Positions 52,498-62,421 of a stretch of DNA of 64,000 bases are shown here, in pieces (the stretch's first letter is position 1; each line of letters opens with the position of its first letter). The translations under genes were made by a program, and so were the position numbers. The stretch lies in assembly GCA_038734275.1 (NCBI GenBank), contig JAVYOO010000006.1, positions 1 to 64,000 on the forward strand, given 5' to 3'. This DNA is from Archaeoglobaceae archaeon (GTDB lineage Archaea > Halobacteriota > Archaeoglobi > Archaeoglobales > Archaeoglobaceae). The notes under the pieces were generated by a model. It saw only the letters and a list, made by a program, of their open reading frames with translations. It was not told the DNA's origin and did no database searches.

Positions 52498-52772
52498 GCG
52501 AGTTCCAGCGAATGATTGGCGAGATCTACCTGCACCGCGATAAAGCAAGAGGGGTAGAGAAGACTATGCTCTGGATCGTTGAGGAAGTTGGAGAGCTCGC
52601 TGAGGCTGTTAGAAAAGGAGAGAACATAGGTGAAGAGATAGCAGACGTCTTTGCCTGGCTCGTGAGTTTAGCAAATCTCTGTGGTGTTGATCTTGAGAAA
52701 GAAAGCCTTAAGAAGTATCCCTATTATTGCTCACGCTGTGGAAAAAAGCCGTGTGAGTGTGATAGCCTATGA
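52488..52772 (+). CDS. MazG-like NTP pyrophosphohydrolase with C-terminal cysteine motif
   Basis: 94 residues. [13 protein letters not shown] and [10 protein letters not shown] give the ExxE and ExxD metal motifs of MazG-like enzymes. A C-terminal tail [11 protein letters not shown] may bind zinc. ATG 52488 lies inside the end of hisF, with GGGGTGA before it. Expected to hydrolyse a non-canonical or pathway nucleotide. Overlaps pncB by ATGA. Confidence 0.85.
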   Translation: MEISEFQRMIGEIYLHRDKARGVEKTMLWIVEEVGELAEAVRKGENIGEEIADVFAWLVSLANLCGVDLEKESLKKYPYYCSRCGKKPCECDSL

Positions 52773-53923
52773 GGTTTGCAATAGCGAGTGAGGATGATAT
52801 AAAGTCAGGGCTTGTGACTGATAAATACTTCATATGGACTGAGAAGGTTTTAAAAGCCAAAAATCTGAATCCAAAAGTAGTAATGGAAGTAACAACCTCT
52901 GAGTGGGGCATCTTTGCGGGTTTAAACGATGTCTTGGCTCTTCTTGAAGGTCTCCCAGTGGATGTTTACGCAATGCCCGAAGGTAGTCTTTTTTTCCCGC
53001 ATGAACCTGTTTTGACTGTTGTCGGAAAATATCTGGATTTTGCAAGATTTGAAACTGCATTGCTCGGGTTTTTGTGCCACGCAAGTGGAATAGCAACTCA
53101 GGCTTTCAAGTTCAAGCTTGCAGCTGGGGATAAGAAGATACTTTCCTTTGGAACCCGAAGAGCTCATCCAGCGATATCTGCAATGATCGAGAGATCCGCA
53201 TTCATTGGCGGAGTTGATGGGGTGAGCAACTTCATCGCTGAAAAGTATTTCGGCTTTGAGAGCATGGGAACGATGCCACATGCGATGATAATCTGCTTTG
53301 GTGACCAGATTTCAGCATGGAAAGCCTTTGACGAAGTTGTCGACGAAAAGGTTCCGAGAACTCTCCTCGTGGACACTTACTTCGATGAGAAGACCGAGTC
53401 GATAATGGCTATCGAGAACGTTCGCAGAGTCGATGCGGTTCGACTTGATACACCTTCTTCAAGAAAAGGCAACTTCAGAAAGATCGTTGAAGAAGTTAGA
53501 TGGGAGCTAAACATCCGTGGGAGGCGAGATGTGAAGATCTTCCTTAGTGGAGGTCTTAAGCTTTCTGATGTGCTTTCTCTAAGAGATGTTGCTGATGCCT
53601 TCGGCGTGGGAACTTCGATAAGCGCAGCGAAGCCGATAGACTTTGCGATGGACATAGTCGAAAAAGAAGGGGTTTACTGTGCAAAGAGAGGTAAGAGGAG
53701 TGGTATGAAGCAGGTTTACAGAGACTGGAATAGACTTGAAGATGAAGTTAGGCTTTTCAAAGATGTTGCCCCGAAAGGCAAAGAACCAATGCTCCGAAAG
53801 GTTATGGAAAATGGGAAAATACTCGAAAAAACTGAAATTGCAAAGGCGAGAGAACTCGCACTCAAGCAGATGGAAATTATAAGAAAGTTGGGTAAAGAAA
53901 AGGAATTTCTAATGTCCGAGTGA
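52769..53923 (+). CDS. pncB: Nicotinate phosphoribosyltransferase
   Basis: 384 residues. GTRRAHPAI and [20 protein letters not shown] match the NAPRTase family, with a short C-terminal extension. It makes nicotinate mononucleotide from nicotinate and PRPP, upstream of NadE (23378). Overlaps the MazG-like gene by ATGA, and the convergent biotin carboxylase gene by 15 bases. Confidence 0.9.
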   Translation: MRFAIASEDDIKSGLVTDKYFIWTEKVLKAKNLNPKVVMEVTTSEWGIFAGLNDVLALLEGLPVDVYAMPEGSLFFPHEPVLTVVGKYLDFARFETALLGFLCHASGIATQAFKFKLAAGDKKILSFGTRRAHPAISAMIERSAFIGGVDGVSNFIAEKYFGFESMGTMPHAMIICFGDQISAWKAFDEVVDEKVPRTLLVDTYFDEKTESIMAIENVRRVDAVRLDTPSSRKGNFRKIVEEVRWELNIRGRRDVKIFLSGGLKLSDVLSLRDVADAFGVGTSISAAKPIDFAMDIVEKEGVYCAKRGKRSGMKQVYRDWNRLEDEVRLFKDVAPKGKEPMLRKVMENGKILEKTEIAKARELALKQMEIIRKLGKEKEFLMSE

Positions 53924-55423
53924 AGTGTAGATCCTCCACAGCCTTTCCTCAATTTTTCCATTATCGACAGGCATGGCCCTATACGATTTTCTTAGCTGAT
54001 CTCTGATTTTTTCTGTCTCATAATCCTTAAAGATCTTGCTTAGCTTCTCCTGAGCCTCAAGATATTTTTCAATGTAATAGGGAACCTTTTCAGGTATTTT
54101 TCTCTCCTCAAGGAACTTCGTATGAATATTCCCCTTTTCGAATTCCTCATCAGATAGAATTGCAAGATGCAGCGGTATGTTTGTTGTAACCCCGAGTATT
54201 ATGTACTCTATAAGCGCCCTCTTGCCACGAGCTATTACTTCAGCCCTATCCCTGCCAAAGACCGTAAGCTTAGATATCATTGGATCGTAATCCTCTGGGA
54301 TTGCACTTCCAATGCTTACTGCACTATCCAATCTAACCCCATAGCCTCCTGGGCTTCTGTAAAATTCTATTCTACCACCAGAAGGCAGAAAGTTTATTGG
54401 ATCCTCTGCATAGATTCTCAGCTCCATCGCATGCCCCCTTGGATCGATATCTTCTTGGCCATAAGAGAGATCTTCTCCATACGCGATCTTTATCTGCTCT
54501 CTCACAATATCTATGCCAGTTACAATTTCAGTTATGGTATGCTCAACCTGCAATCGGGCATTTATTTCCAAAAAGTAGAACTTTCCGTTCTCATATAGAA
54601 ATTCAAACGTTCCCGCATTTTGATATCCGATGCTCTTAGCACCTCTTACAGCATATCTGCCAATTTGCTCTCTAAGCTCCTCATCAAGTGCTGGTGAGGG
54701 TGTTTCTTCTATAACCTTCTGATTTCTCCTCTGAACACTGCATTCCCTCTCCCCCAAGTAGATTACGTTTGTTTTTTTATCTGCCAGAACTTGAACTTCT
54801 ATGTGTCGGGGTCGGACAAGCCATTTCTCAAGATATACTGTTGGATCTCTAAAGTATTTCTCTCCAAAGGTTTTGGACTTTGCAAAAGCCAATTCAAGCT
54901 CTTTTTCATTCCAGGCCACGCTTATTCCAATCCCGCCACCACCACCAGAAGCCTTCACCGCTACAGGATAACCTATTTTCTCAGCCCACTTGTATGCCTG
55001 ATCAATGCTCTTTAACGCTGGCGATCCGGGAACTATTGGGATCCTTGCACTTTTCATCCTCTTTCTTGCCTCTACCTTGGAACCGGAGATCTCGAGAACT
55101 TTAGGAGGTGGACCAATGAAGACAATTCCTTCTTCTTCACATCTCTTCGAAAACATTGGATTCTCAGAAACGAATCCATATCCTGGGTGAATCGCCTCTG
55201 CTCCCGCTTTTTTTGCAATTTCCAAGATCCTTTCTATATTCAGATAACTATCCTTTGGATCAGATTTTCCCACGTAGTATGCCTCATCCGCATAATATCT
55301 GTGCAGAGCATTCTCGTCCGCTGAGCTGTAGATCGCCACGCTCTTTATTCCAAGCTCTCTGCATGTTCTCATTACTCTTATCGCAATTTCGCCCCTATTT
55401 GCTACCAAGATTTTTCTGAACAT
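53909..55423 (-). CDS. Biotin carboxylase subunit (pyruvate or acyl-CoA carboxylase)
   Basis: 504 residues. The opening [17 protein letters not shown], the glycine-rich ATP loop [11 protein letters not shown], and [14 protein letters not shown] are the biotin carboxylase signatures. In archaeoglobal genomes such a subunit (PycA) works with a separate biotin-carrier/transcarboxylase protein; that partner is not in the window. ATG 55423 is used. Divergent from leuA. Confidence 0.9.
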   Translation of the reverse strand: MFRKILVANRGEIAIRVMRTCRELGIKSVAIYSSADENALHRYYADEAYYVGKSDPKDSYLNIERILEIAKKAGAEAIHPGYGFVSENPMFSKRCEEEGIVFIGPPPKVLEISGSKVEARKRMKSARIPIVPGSPALKSIDQAYKWAEKIGYPVAVKASGGGGGIGISVAWNEKELELAFAKSKTFGEKYFRDPTVYLEKWLVRPRHIEVQVLADKKTNVIYLGERECSVQRRNQKVIEETPSPALDEELREQIGRYAVRGAKSIGYQNAGTFEFLYENGKFYFLEINARLQVEHTITEIVTGIDIVREQIKIAYGEDLSYGQEDIDPRGHAMELRIYAEDPINFLPSGGRIEFYRSPGGYGVRLDSAVSIGSAIPEDYDPMISKLTVFGRDRAEVIARGKRALIEYIILGVTTNIPLHLAILSDEEFEKGNIHTKFLEERKIPEKVPYYIEKYLEAQEKLSKIFKDYETEKIRDQLRKSYRAMPVDNGKIEERLWRIYTSLGH

Positions 55424-55610
55424 CCAGTTTTCTCCAATCGAAAAGTTTTTTAAATTTTTCTTAAAAAAGATCAAAAAATATACAGAAATTCGCTAAACTT
55501 TTGTCCCAAAATATGTATTTCCTTAGTATCTTGCTCCGAAAATTGTATAAGTAATGTTAATTAAAAAACCTACCGAAAATAATTTAGATCAATTGAAACT
55601 ATGCTCTGCG

Positions 55611-57110
55611 ATGAGAACTGTAAGAATTTTCGACACCACGCTCAGAGATGGGGAACAAATGCCCGGAATCTCTCTAACTCCAGTTTACAAAGTTCAAATA
55701 GCTAAGGCCCTCGATAGACTTGGAGTAGATGTTATTGAGGCTGGTTTTCCATCGATTTCAAAAGGAGAATTTGAAGCTGTGAAAGAAATCTCCTCGCTCG
55801 GCTTGAATGCTGAAATTTGCGGACTTGCAAGAATTGTTAGGGAAGACATAGACTCAGCGATTAATGCGGGAGTGGACATGATTCACGTTTTCACACCCAC
55901 ATCAAAAATACAGGTTGAGCACACACTTAGGATCAGCCGAGAAGAGATAATAGAGAGGGCTGTTGAATGTGTCGAATACGTTAAAGCTCATGGGCTAAAA
56001 TGTATGTTCTCAGCAATGGATGCTACAAGAACGGAATTGGATTATCTCATAAGAATTTACAAAGCGGTAGAATCTGCAAAGGTCGACATCATAAACATCC
56101 CCGATACTGTTGGGGTTGCAACCCCTTTTAAATTCTATGAGCTCGTTAAAAAATTAAGAGAAGAATTAAAAGTCCTAATAGATGTTCACTGCCATAACGA
56201 CTTTGGGTTAGCTGTTGCGAATAGCTATTCTGCAGTTCTCGCAGGAGCGGACGAAGTTCAGGTTACCGTCAATGGCATTGGAGAGAGGGCTGGAAATGCC
56301 AGTCTTGAGCAAGTAGTCATGATTTTGCATGCAATTGAAGGAATCAGAACTAATATAAAAACCGAACTGCTTTTTGACACTTCAAAACTCGTGGAAAGAC
56401 TTACTGGCGTAAAAATGCCACCTAACACGCCGATAATTGGAGAGAATGCATTTAGCCACGAGAGTGGAATTCACGCTCACGGAGTCATAAAAGAGTCTTC
56501 AACTTTCGAGCCCGGCGTTCTCAAGCCCGAAATGGTTGGTCATCGCAGAAGAATCGTGATAGGAAAGCATGCTGGGAGATTCCAGATAAGGAAAATACTC
56601 GAAGATGCAGGCTACGTGGTCGATGATGAGACTCTAAACAAGATATTCGAAAAAGTCAAGGAAATGGGTGATCGTGGCAAAAAAGTCACTGATCGAGATT
56701 TATTCACAATCACAGAAATCGTGCTTGGGGAGTTGAAGAGAGAAGAGAGAATAATTTCTGTTGACGAAATCACGGTTATAACAGGAAACAAGATAACTCC
56801 CACAGCCGTTATAAATGCGGAAGTCATGGGAGAGAAGAAAGTGGCTTCTGCCATTGGCGTTGGACCCGTTGACGCTTCGCTTAAGGCGGTTATGCAGTTG
56901 GTAGGTGGTGGTATGCATATAAGGGAGTTCAAGCTTGATGCAATTAGCGGAGGCAGTGATGCCATTGCAGAAGTTTATGTTACAGTCGAAGACGATAAAG
57001 GAAACGTATTCACATCTCGAGGTGCGGCACAGGACATAGTGATGGCTTCTTTTGATGCGGTTATCAATGCTGTGAACTATCTGCTACTAATGCGGAGGCG
57101 AAAGTCCTGA
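55611..57110 (+). CDS. leuA: 2-Isopropylmalate synthase (LeuA family)
   Basis: 499 residues. FDTTLRDGEQMPGISLTP, HCHNDFGLAVANSY and SHESGIHAHGVI, then a full C-terminal leucine-sensing-type domain (GVGPVDASLKAV). HESGIHAHGVIKES resembles LeuA more than CimA. ATG 55611 is used; ATG 55554 would add 19 residues. Followed one base later by dapF, so part of an operon. Confidence 0.88.
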   Translation: MRTVRIFDTTLRDGEQMPGISLTPVYKVQIAKALDRLGVDVIEAGFPSISKGEFEAVKEISSLGLNAEICGLARIVREDIDSAINAGVDMIHVFTPTSKIQVEHTLRISREEIIERAVECVEYVKAHGLKCMFSAMDATRTELDYLIRIYKAVESAKVDIINIPDTVGVATPFKFYELVKKLREELKVLIDVHCHNDFGLAVANSYSAVLAGADEVQVTVNGIGERAGNASLEQVVMILHAIEGIRTNIKTELLFDTSKLVERLTGVKMPPNTPIIGENAFSHESGIHAHGVIKESSTFEPGVLKPEMVGHRRRIVIGKHAGRFQIRKILEDAGYVVDDETLNKIFEKVKEMGDRGKKVTDRDLFTITEIVLGELKREERIISVDEITVITGNKITPTAVINAEVMGEKKVASAIGVGPVDASLKAVMQLVGGGMHIREFKLDAISGGSDAIAEVYVTVEDDKGNVFTSRGAAQDIVMASFDAVINAVNYLLLMRRRKS

Positions 57111-57111
57111 T

Positions 57112-57930
57112 ATGAAGTTCACTAAAATGCACGGAAACGGAAACGACTTCGTGCTAATCGATGAATTTCACAAGACTTTAGTTCCTGAAGAAAAAAAGGC
57201 AAAATTTGCCAAGTGGGTGTGCAACAGAAATTTCGCAGTAGGATCGGACGGAGTTATCTTTGTCCAGCCTTCCCAGATTGCGGATGCAAAGTTTCGATTC
57301 TTCAACCCAGATGGTAGCGAAGCAAAGATGTGTGGAAATGGAATCAGGTGCTTTTCCAGATACGTAGTTGAAGAAGGTTATGCGGGTAAAAAATTGAAAG
57401 TGGAGACGCTCGCAGGGATCAAAGAGCTTGAAGTTAGCTTTGACGGAACCTGGTGGGTAAAGGTAGATATGGGCAAGCCAGAGTTCGATTCAGATAAAAT
57501 ACCTGCAAAAAGAAAGGTATGGGACGAGGACATTGAGCTTGAAGGGAGAAAGTTCAGGCTTTACGCTGTAAACACAGGTGTGCCACACGTTGTTATTTTT
57601 GTTGATGACTTCGATTTCGACGTTGTCAGCATTGGAAGAAAAATAAGATTCCTCGAAGTTTTTCCTGAAGGAACAAACGTTAACTTTGCGAGATTCGATG
57701 GTTCAAAATTCTACGTAAGAACTTACGAAAGGGGCGTGGAAAACGAAACGCTAAGCTGTGGAACTGGAAGCGTTGCGGTTGTCGCTGTTGCGAAAAAGCT
57801 TGGAATTGTGGACAAGGCAGAAGTTATAACAAAAGGTGGTGTCCTGAAAATTGAAATTGGCGACACAGCATTCATGACCGGCTCAGCAACAAGAGTTTTT
57901 GATGCTGAGCTAAGAGAATATGAAATTTGA
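57112..57930 (+). CDS. dapF: Diaminopimelate epimerase
   Basis: 272 residues. FTKMHGNGNDFVLID, the catalytic Cys in MCGNGIRC, and the second Cys in ETLSCGTGSVAV. It interconverts LL- and meso-diaminopimelate, so this organism makes lysine through the DAP route. Starts one base after the leuA stop and overlaps the next gene by 11 bases. Confidence 0.95.
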   Translation: MKFTKMHGNGNDFVLIDEFHKTLVPEEKKAKFAKWVCNRNFAVGSDGVIFVQPSQIADAKFRFFNPDGSEAKMCGNGIRCFSRYVVEEGYAGKKLKVETLAGIKELEVSFDGTWWVKVDMGKPEFDSDKIPAKRKVWDEDIELEGRKFRLYAVNTGVPHVVIFVDDFDFDVVSIGRKIRFLEVFPEGTNVNFARFDGSKFYVRTYERGVENETLSCGTGSVAVVAVAKKLGIVDKAEVITKGGVLKIEIGDTAFMTGSATRVFDAELREYEI

Positions 57931-58660
57931 GAACCGCCTTGTCCTCTCCGCAATGGCTGGCATAAACAACGCAGATTTTTGCATAAAGCAAAAGGCTTCT
58001 CTCGTAATTCTTGGCGGTTTTAACGCTGACAAAGGAGCCATAGAAGCGGGAATTAAAGCCATGGCAAGGGGCAGAAAGGAGTTCATTTTTGATGATCCGC
58101 TTGAAGGCATTGAAAGAGAAATCAAGAAGATAAAAGGAAAAAATTTTGCAGTTAACGTTCGATCCTCAAGCCATGAAGGCTACATCGAGACCGCAAAACT
58201 CGTTGAAGAATATGATGGAATTTTAGAAATAAATGCGCACTGCAGACAGCCTGAATTTGTTTCAGCGAGATGCGGAGAATGGCTTCTCTTTAACGCTGAA
58301 GAGCTTTTCAAAATAGTCGAAATGGTATCAAAAATCACAAGAACTGCTGTAAAGCTTCGGGGAGGCTACAATCTCGACTACGAGAAGCTTAGCGCTAAAA
58401 TTTTCGAAAAGGGTTGTTCAATCGTTCACATCGATGCAATGATCCCAAAAGGTGGATGTGATCTTTCTCTGATTCATAGAATTTCGAAACATGGCTTTAC
58501 GATAGCAAACAACTCCTTTGTGGATATAAACTCTGGCGAGAGCATGATAAAGGCTGGAGCAAGGATGGTTTCTGCTGCGAGAGCGGTGCTTAAAGACGAG
58601 AATTTTTTTGAAAAGATGCTCTCAAGTAAAATTCTATCTGAGCCAGTGGAACTGCGATAA
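57920..58660 (+). CDS. NifR3/dihydrouridine-synthase-like TIM-barrel protein
   Basis: 246 residues. LSAMAGINNADFC, LEINAHCRQPEF and KLRGGYN are like the archaeal MJ0144-type family related to dihydrouridine synthases (TIGR00736). The usual Dus active-site Cys context (NxGCP) is replaced by NAHCRQP. Likely an FMN TIM barrel, substrate unknown. Last gene of the leuA-dapF operon. Confidence 0.82.
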   Translation: MKFENRLVLSAMAGINNADFCIKQKASLVILGGFNADKGAIEAGIKAMARGRKEFIFDDPLEGIEREIKKIKGKNFAVNVRSSSHEGYIETAKLVEEYDGILEINAHCRQPEFVSARCGEWLLFNAEELFKIVEMVSKITRTAVKLRGGYNLDYEKLSAKIFEKGCSIVHIDAMIPKGGCDLSLIHRISKHGFTIANNSFVDINSGESMIKAGARMVSAARAVLKDENFFEKMLSSKILSEPVELR

Positions 58661-58673
58661 GACCTCAACGCAA

Positions 58674-58684
58674 TTTATATATAA
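58674..58684 (+). promoter_or_regulatory. TATA box of tetraether synthase gene
   Basis: TTTATATATAA, 34-44 bases before ATG 58718. Confidence 0.65.
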
Positions 58685-58717
58685 TACAAGTCCACAGAAG
58701 TTAAAGGTTGAGATATA

Positions 58718-60235
58718 ATGACAAACGTGATATACCAGACTCAATCCCTCTGTCCTGAATGCCTAAGGATCGTGGATGCAGAAGTTTATGAAGAAGATAA
58801 TCGGGTAATGATCAGAAAAAGCTGTTCTGAGCATGGAGAAGTTGTTGATGTTTACTGGGAAGATGCAGAATTCTTTAAAAAGGCAATGCGATTTGCTTCT
58901 GAGGGCAAAAAAGTTGATCCAATAACGGAATACAAAAGATGTCCTTTCAGCTGTGGAATTTGCGACAATCACAAAACCCATCCCGCTTTGCTTAACATTG
59001 CGGTAACCAACAGATGCGATTTTGCGTGCTGGTATTGTTTCTTCTACGCGGAACGCTCTGGGTTCGTTTTTGAGCCAACTATAGAACAGATAAAAAACAT
59101 GGTCAGGACTGCGAAGAATTTGAAGCCTATTGCCTGCAATGGAGTCCAGCTAACTGGTGGAGAACCAGCATTGAGAGAGGACTTGATAGAGGTAATCAAA
59201 GCAGTAAAATCAGAAGGAGTAAAGCATGTTCAGCTTAACACAAACGGAATAAGGCTTGCAAAAGATCCAGATTTTGCCTTAGAGGTTAAAAAAGCAGGAG
59301 TTGATGTTGTTTACCTCTCATTCGATGGATTAGACGAGAAAACAAACCCGAAAAATCATCGAGAGATCCCGAGAATATTTGAAAACTGCAGAAAAGCTCA
59401 GCTTGACCTTGTTCTTGTTCCAACGATAATAAAGAACGTTAACGATCATCAACTCGGAGATATGATAAGATTTGCAGCCAAAAACATCGATTTAGTCCGC
59501 TCGGTAAGCATTCAGCCAGTCAGTTTTGTTGGAAAAATGTCAAACAGAGATTTGAAGAAATACAGAATAACAATTCCCGGATGCATCAAGGCAATAGAAG
59601 AGCAGACAAATGGCGAAATCTCGAGAGAGGATTTTTATCCGATGTCGAGCTCCCTTCCGATAACGAGATTCGTAGAAGCCATCACGGGAGTGCCTCAGTA
59701 TACATTTACGCCCCACTTCGCCTGTGGTGTTGTAACAACGGTCTTTAGAGACGGGGAAAAGCTTATTCCAATAACAAGGTTTGTTGACGCTGAAGGTTTG
59801 CTCGAATACATGGCTGAAAGGGCTGAAGAGATCAAAAACAGCAGATTTAAGAAAATTAAAGTCTTTAAGAGCTTTTTAGACCTCAGAAAGTTTTTCGATT
59901 TGTCCAAGGCACCGAAAAGCTTCGATGTGTCGAAGTTGCTTTTCAAGGTTCTTGTGGAGCACAGCTATTTTGCCTTATACGAGTGGCATAGAAAGTCAAT
60001 TCTTTTAGCGATGATGCACTTCCAAGACCTATACAACTACGATCTTGCAAGAGTTCAGAAGTGTATCATCCACTATGGCTCACCCGACGGCAGAATAATA
60101 CCCTTCTGCACTTACAACGTCTTGCCTGAAATTTATCGAGACAGAATACAGAGAGAATTTGGAATTCCGCTTGAGGAGTGGAAAAGAAGGCATGGATTGA
60201 AAGAAGAAGCAACAATAAAAGTTCCGAGTAAGTAA
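58718..60235 (+). CDS. tes: Tetraether lipid synthase Tes (radical SAM)
   Basis: 505 residues. Cysteine-rich N-terminus with a rubredoxin-like site (CPEC at 12-15, Cys36 in KSCSEHG), a cluster at 75-82 (CPFSCGIC) and the radical SAM motif CDFACWYC (Cys100, 104, 107), then LTGGEPALRED. It matches the MJ0619 family, shown to join two archaeol chains into GDGT tetraether lipids. Membrane-linked function. It is transcribed alone from its own strong TATA box. Confidence 0.9.
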   Translation: MTNVIYQTQSLCPECLRIVDAEVYEEDNRVMIRKSCSEHGEVVDVYWEDAEFFKKAMRFASEGKKVDPITEYKRCPFSCGICDNHKTHPALLNIAVTNRCDFACWYCFFYAERSGFVFEPTIEQIKNMVRTAKNLKPIACNGVQLTGGEPALREDLIEVIKAVKSEGVKHVQLNTNGIRLAKDPDFALEVKKAGVDVVYLSFDGLDEKTNPKNHREIPRIFENCRKAQLDLVLVPTIIKNVNDHQLGDMIRFAAKNIDLVRSVSIQPVSFVGKMSNRDLKKYRITIPGCIKAIEEQTNGEISREDFYPMSSSLPITRFVEAITGVPQYTFTPHFACGVVTTVFRDGEKLIPITRFVDAEGLLEYMAERAEEIKNSRFKKIKVFKSFLDLRKFFDLSKAPKSFDVSKLLFKVLVEHSYFALYEWHRKSILLAMMHFQDLYNYDLARVQKCIIHYGSPDGRIIPFCTYNVLPEIYRDRIQREFGIPLEEWKRRHGLKEEATIKVPSK

Positions 60236-60271
60236 AGAAAGCCTTATTATACGTTAAGACGACTTGACTTT

Positions 60272-61231
60272 GTGAAAATTCCCCTGCTAATCGCTTTGAA
60301 CTTACTCGTCCTTTTCACTTCTCTCAGCATAGGTAGCGCTCATTACGGATTCGGCGAACTTTTGGAAGTTATTCGAGGCACAGCAGATGAGACCGCGAAG
60401 GCGATAATACTCGACTACAGATTGCCAAGAGTTCTGCTTGCAATGATCGTTGGCGCATCGCTGTCCGCTTCAGGATGCTCACTTCAGGCTTTGTTCAGAA
60501 ATCCGCTTGCGGAACCTTACGTTCTTGGGATAGCAAGTGGTGCAAGCCTTGGTGCGATTTTATCGGTTGTTTTTGGGCTTAACGTGTTCGGGAGAATTAT
60601 GCTCGCCTTTGTGTCAGCAATCCTTACCGCATACCTGGTATTCTTCATCGGAAACACAAAGAAGTTCAGAGATCAGAGCTATGCAATACTACTCGCTGGA
60701 ATCGCTATAGCTTCTTTTCTTTCAGGAATTAACTCCCTTCTTATTTATCTGCACTCTCAAAGTCTTCATCAAGTAGTGTTCTGGCTTATGGGAAGCTTTT
60801 CAAATCCACAGTGGGAAGAGATTTACTTCTGCCTTCCCTTTTTGCTCATTGGAATCTCTTTTCTGCTTGCAACCTCCTGGAATCTGAACGCATTGCTTTT
60901 GGGCGATGAACATGCAAGAGCTGTGGGAATCAACGTGGACAGATACAGATCAGAGCTCATACTGTTCACCTCACTGCTAACATCCACAGCGGTAGCGGTT
61001 AGCGGTGTTATCGGATTCGTTGGAATAATAATTCCACACACAGTCAGAATTTTGATTGGAGAAGAGCACAGAAAGCTTTTGCCTGCAACTATACTGCTCG
61101 CAACAGCATTCATGCCCCTTGTAGATATATTTGCAAGAATTTCAACAAGCGGGGAAATTCCAGTTGGAGCTATTACTGCAATGCTTGGCGGACCCTTCTT
61201 CTTATACTTGCTTCTAAGGAGAGGGCTATGA
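60272..61231 (+). CDS. btuC: Cobalamin-type ABC transporter permease
   Basis: 319 residues with about ten transmembrane helices of the FecCD/BtuC family (GASLSASGCSLQALFRNPLAEP, and GVIGFVGIIIPH near the end). GTG 60272 is the start; no ribosome site, and CTTATTATACG about 25 bases upstream suggests a leaderless message. Overlaps btuD by ATGA. Partner of the BtuF protein at 28615. Confidence 0.9.
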   Translation: MKIPLLIALNLLVLFTSLSIGSAHYGFGELLEVIRGTADETAKAIILDYRLPRVLLAMIVGASLSASGCSLQALFRNPLAEPYVLGIASGASLGAILSVVFGLNVFGRIMLAFVSAILTAYLVFFIGNTKKFRDQSYAILLAGIAIASFLSGINSLLIYLHSQSLHQVVFWLMGSFSNPQWEEIYFCLPFLLIGISFLLATSWNLNALLLGDEHARAVGINVDRYRSELILFTSLLTSTAVAVSGVIGFVGIIIPHTVRILIGEEHRKLLPATILLATAFMPLVDIFARISTSGEIPVGAITAMLGGPFFLYLLLRRGL

Positions 61232-62421
61232 GGCTAAAAATCGAGGGTCTAACTGTAAAGCTCGGAAGTTCTGAAGTTCTCAAGGATATCACTGTAGAGG
61301 CAAATGAAGGTGACTTCATCGCTTTACTTGGTCCCAATGGCAGTGGAAAGTCCACTCTGCTGAGAACCATCTTTGGAGTGATCAAGCCAATGAAAGGCGT
61401 TGTATTTTTCGATGGAAAAGAGCAAGAAATGGGTTATCTTCCACAGGATAGTGCTGATACAAACCTGAAGGCAATAGAAGTCGTCCTTCTTGGCAGAACA
61501 CCATATCTGGGCAGAATAAAGATCCCGAAGGAAAAAGATTATGAGATTGCCTTAAAGGCTCTTAAGGACGTTGGCATCGAAAACCTTGCTGAAAGAAGGT
61601 TCTCTGAGCTCAGCGGTGGTGAGAAACAAAAGGTTCTTTTGGCAAGACTTTTCGCTCAGGAACCGAAGGTTCTTCTGCTCGATGAACCCACCGCCCATCT
61701 CGACATTTCTTCACAACTCGAGATTATGAGAATCATAAAGGAGCTTTCGAGAGACAGAATTGCCATTGTAGCCCTCCACGACATAAACCTTGCCCTATCA
61801 TTTGCAAACCGCATATTTATGATAAAAAGCGGTAAAGTAATTTACGCGGGAAATCCGAGAGAAGTAATTACTGAAGATAGCATAAGGGACATCTTCGGAA
61901 TTGAAGTAAGCGTAAGAAGACATGGGCAGATCTACGTTATTCCAAAGGTAAAGTCAAGCAGAAATGGTAAAAAAGTCCATTTGATCTGTGGTGGTGGAAG
62001 CGGAAGCGATATTATCCATTTGCTTAACATAAACGGATTTTCTGTTTCAGCTGGTGTTCTAAACGCTCTTGACTCCGATTGGGACACAATTTCGGAACTT
62101 GGGGGAGAAATAATTGATGCCCCGCCCTTCTCTGAGATAAGCGATGAAGCTTTTTACAGAAATTTGGAAGCTATAAAGAAAGCAGATGCAGTTGTTTTGG
62201 CAAATCTTAGTATAGGCAAGGGTAACTTTAAAAATCTGCTGTCCGCAAAGTTTGCAGGCGAACTTGGCAAGCTGATCGTTGTGCACAAGAGCGATTTCAA
62301 AGAAAGAAACTTCGCTGGTGAAGAAGCGGAAAAAATTTACTCAGAAATTCTAAAGAAGGCAATTGTTGTCAAAAATGAGGAGGAAGTTCTGAATGCCATA
62401 CAAAAACTACTATCTCGATGA
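61228..62421 (+). CDS. btuD: Cobalamin-type ABC transporter ATPase with fused C-terminal Rossmann-like domain
   Basis: 397 residues. ABC domain 1-245: Walker A GPNGSGKST, signature LSGGEKQ, Walker B LLLDEP. Residues 255-397 (VHLICGGGSGSDIIHLL, VVLANLSIGKGN) form an extra nucleotide-binding-like domain, as in the archaeal (haloarchaeal) BtuD. Overlaps cbiZ by 29 bases. Confidence 0.9.
   Translation: MRLKIEGLTVKLGSSEVLKDITVEANEGDFIALLGPNGSGKSTLLRTIFGVIKPMKGVVFFDGKEQEMGYLPQDSADTNLKAIEVVLLGRTPYLGRIKIPKEKDYEIALKALKDVGIENLAERRFSELSGGEKQKVLLARLFAQEPKVLLLDEPTAHLDISSQLEIMRIIKELSRDRIAIVALHDINLALSFANRIFMIKSGKVIYAGNPREVITEDSIRDIFGIEVSVRRHGQIYVIPKVKSSRNGKKVHLICGGGSGSDIIHLLNINGFSVSAGVLNALDSDWDTISELGGEIIDAPPFSEISDEAFYRNLEAIKKADAVVLANLSIGKGNFKNLLSAKFAGELGKLIVVHKSDFKERNFAGEEAEKIYSEILKKAIVVKNEEEVLNAIQKLLSR

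Noticed and set aside
60236-60271. Cobalamin riboswitch before btuC
   Set aside because: Only 36 bases separate tes from btuC, too short for one, and the start looks leaderless.
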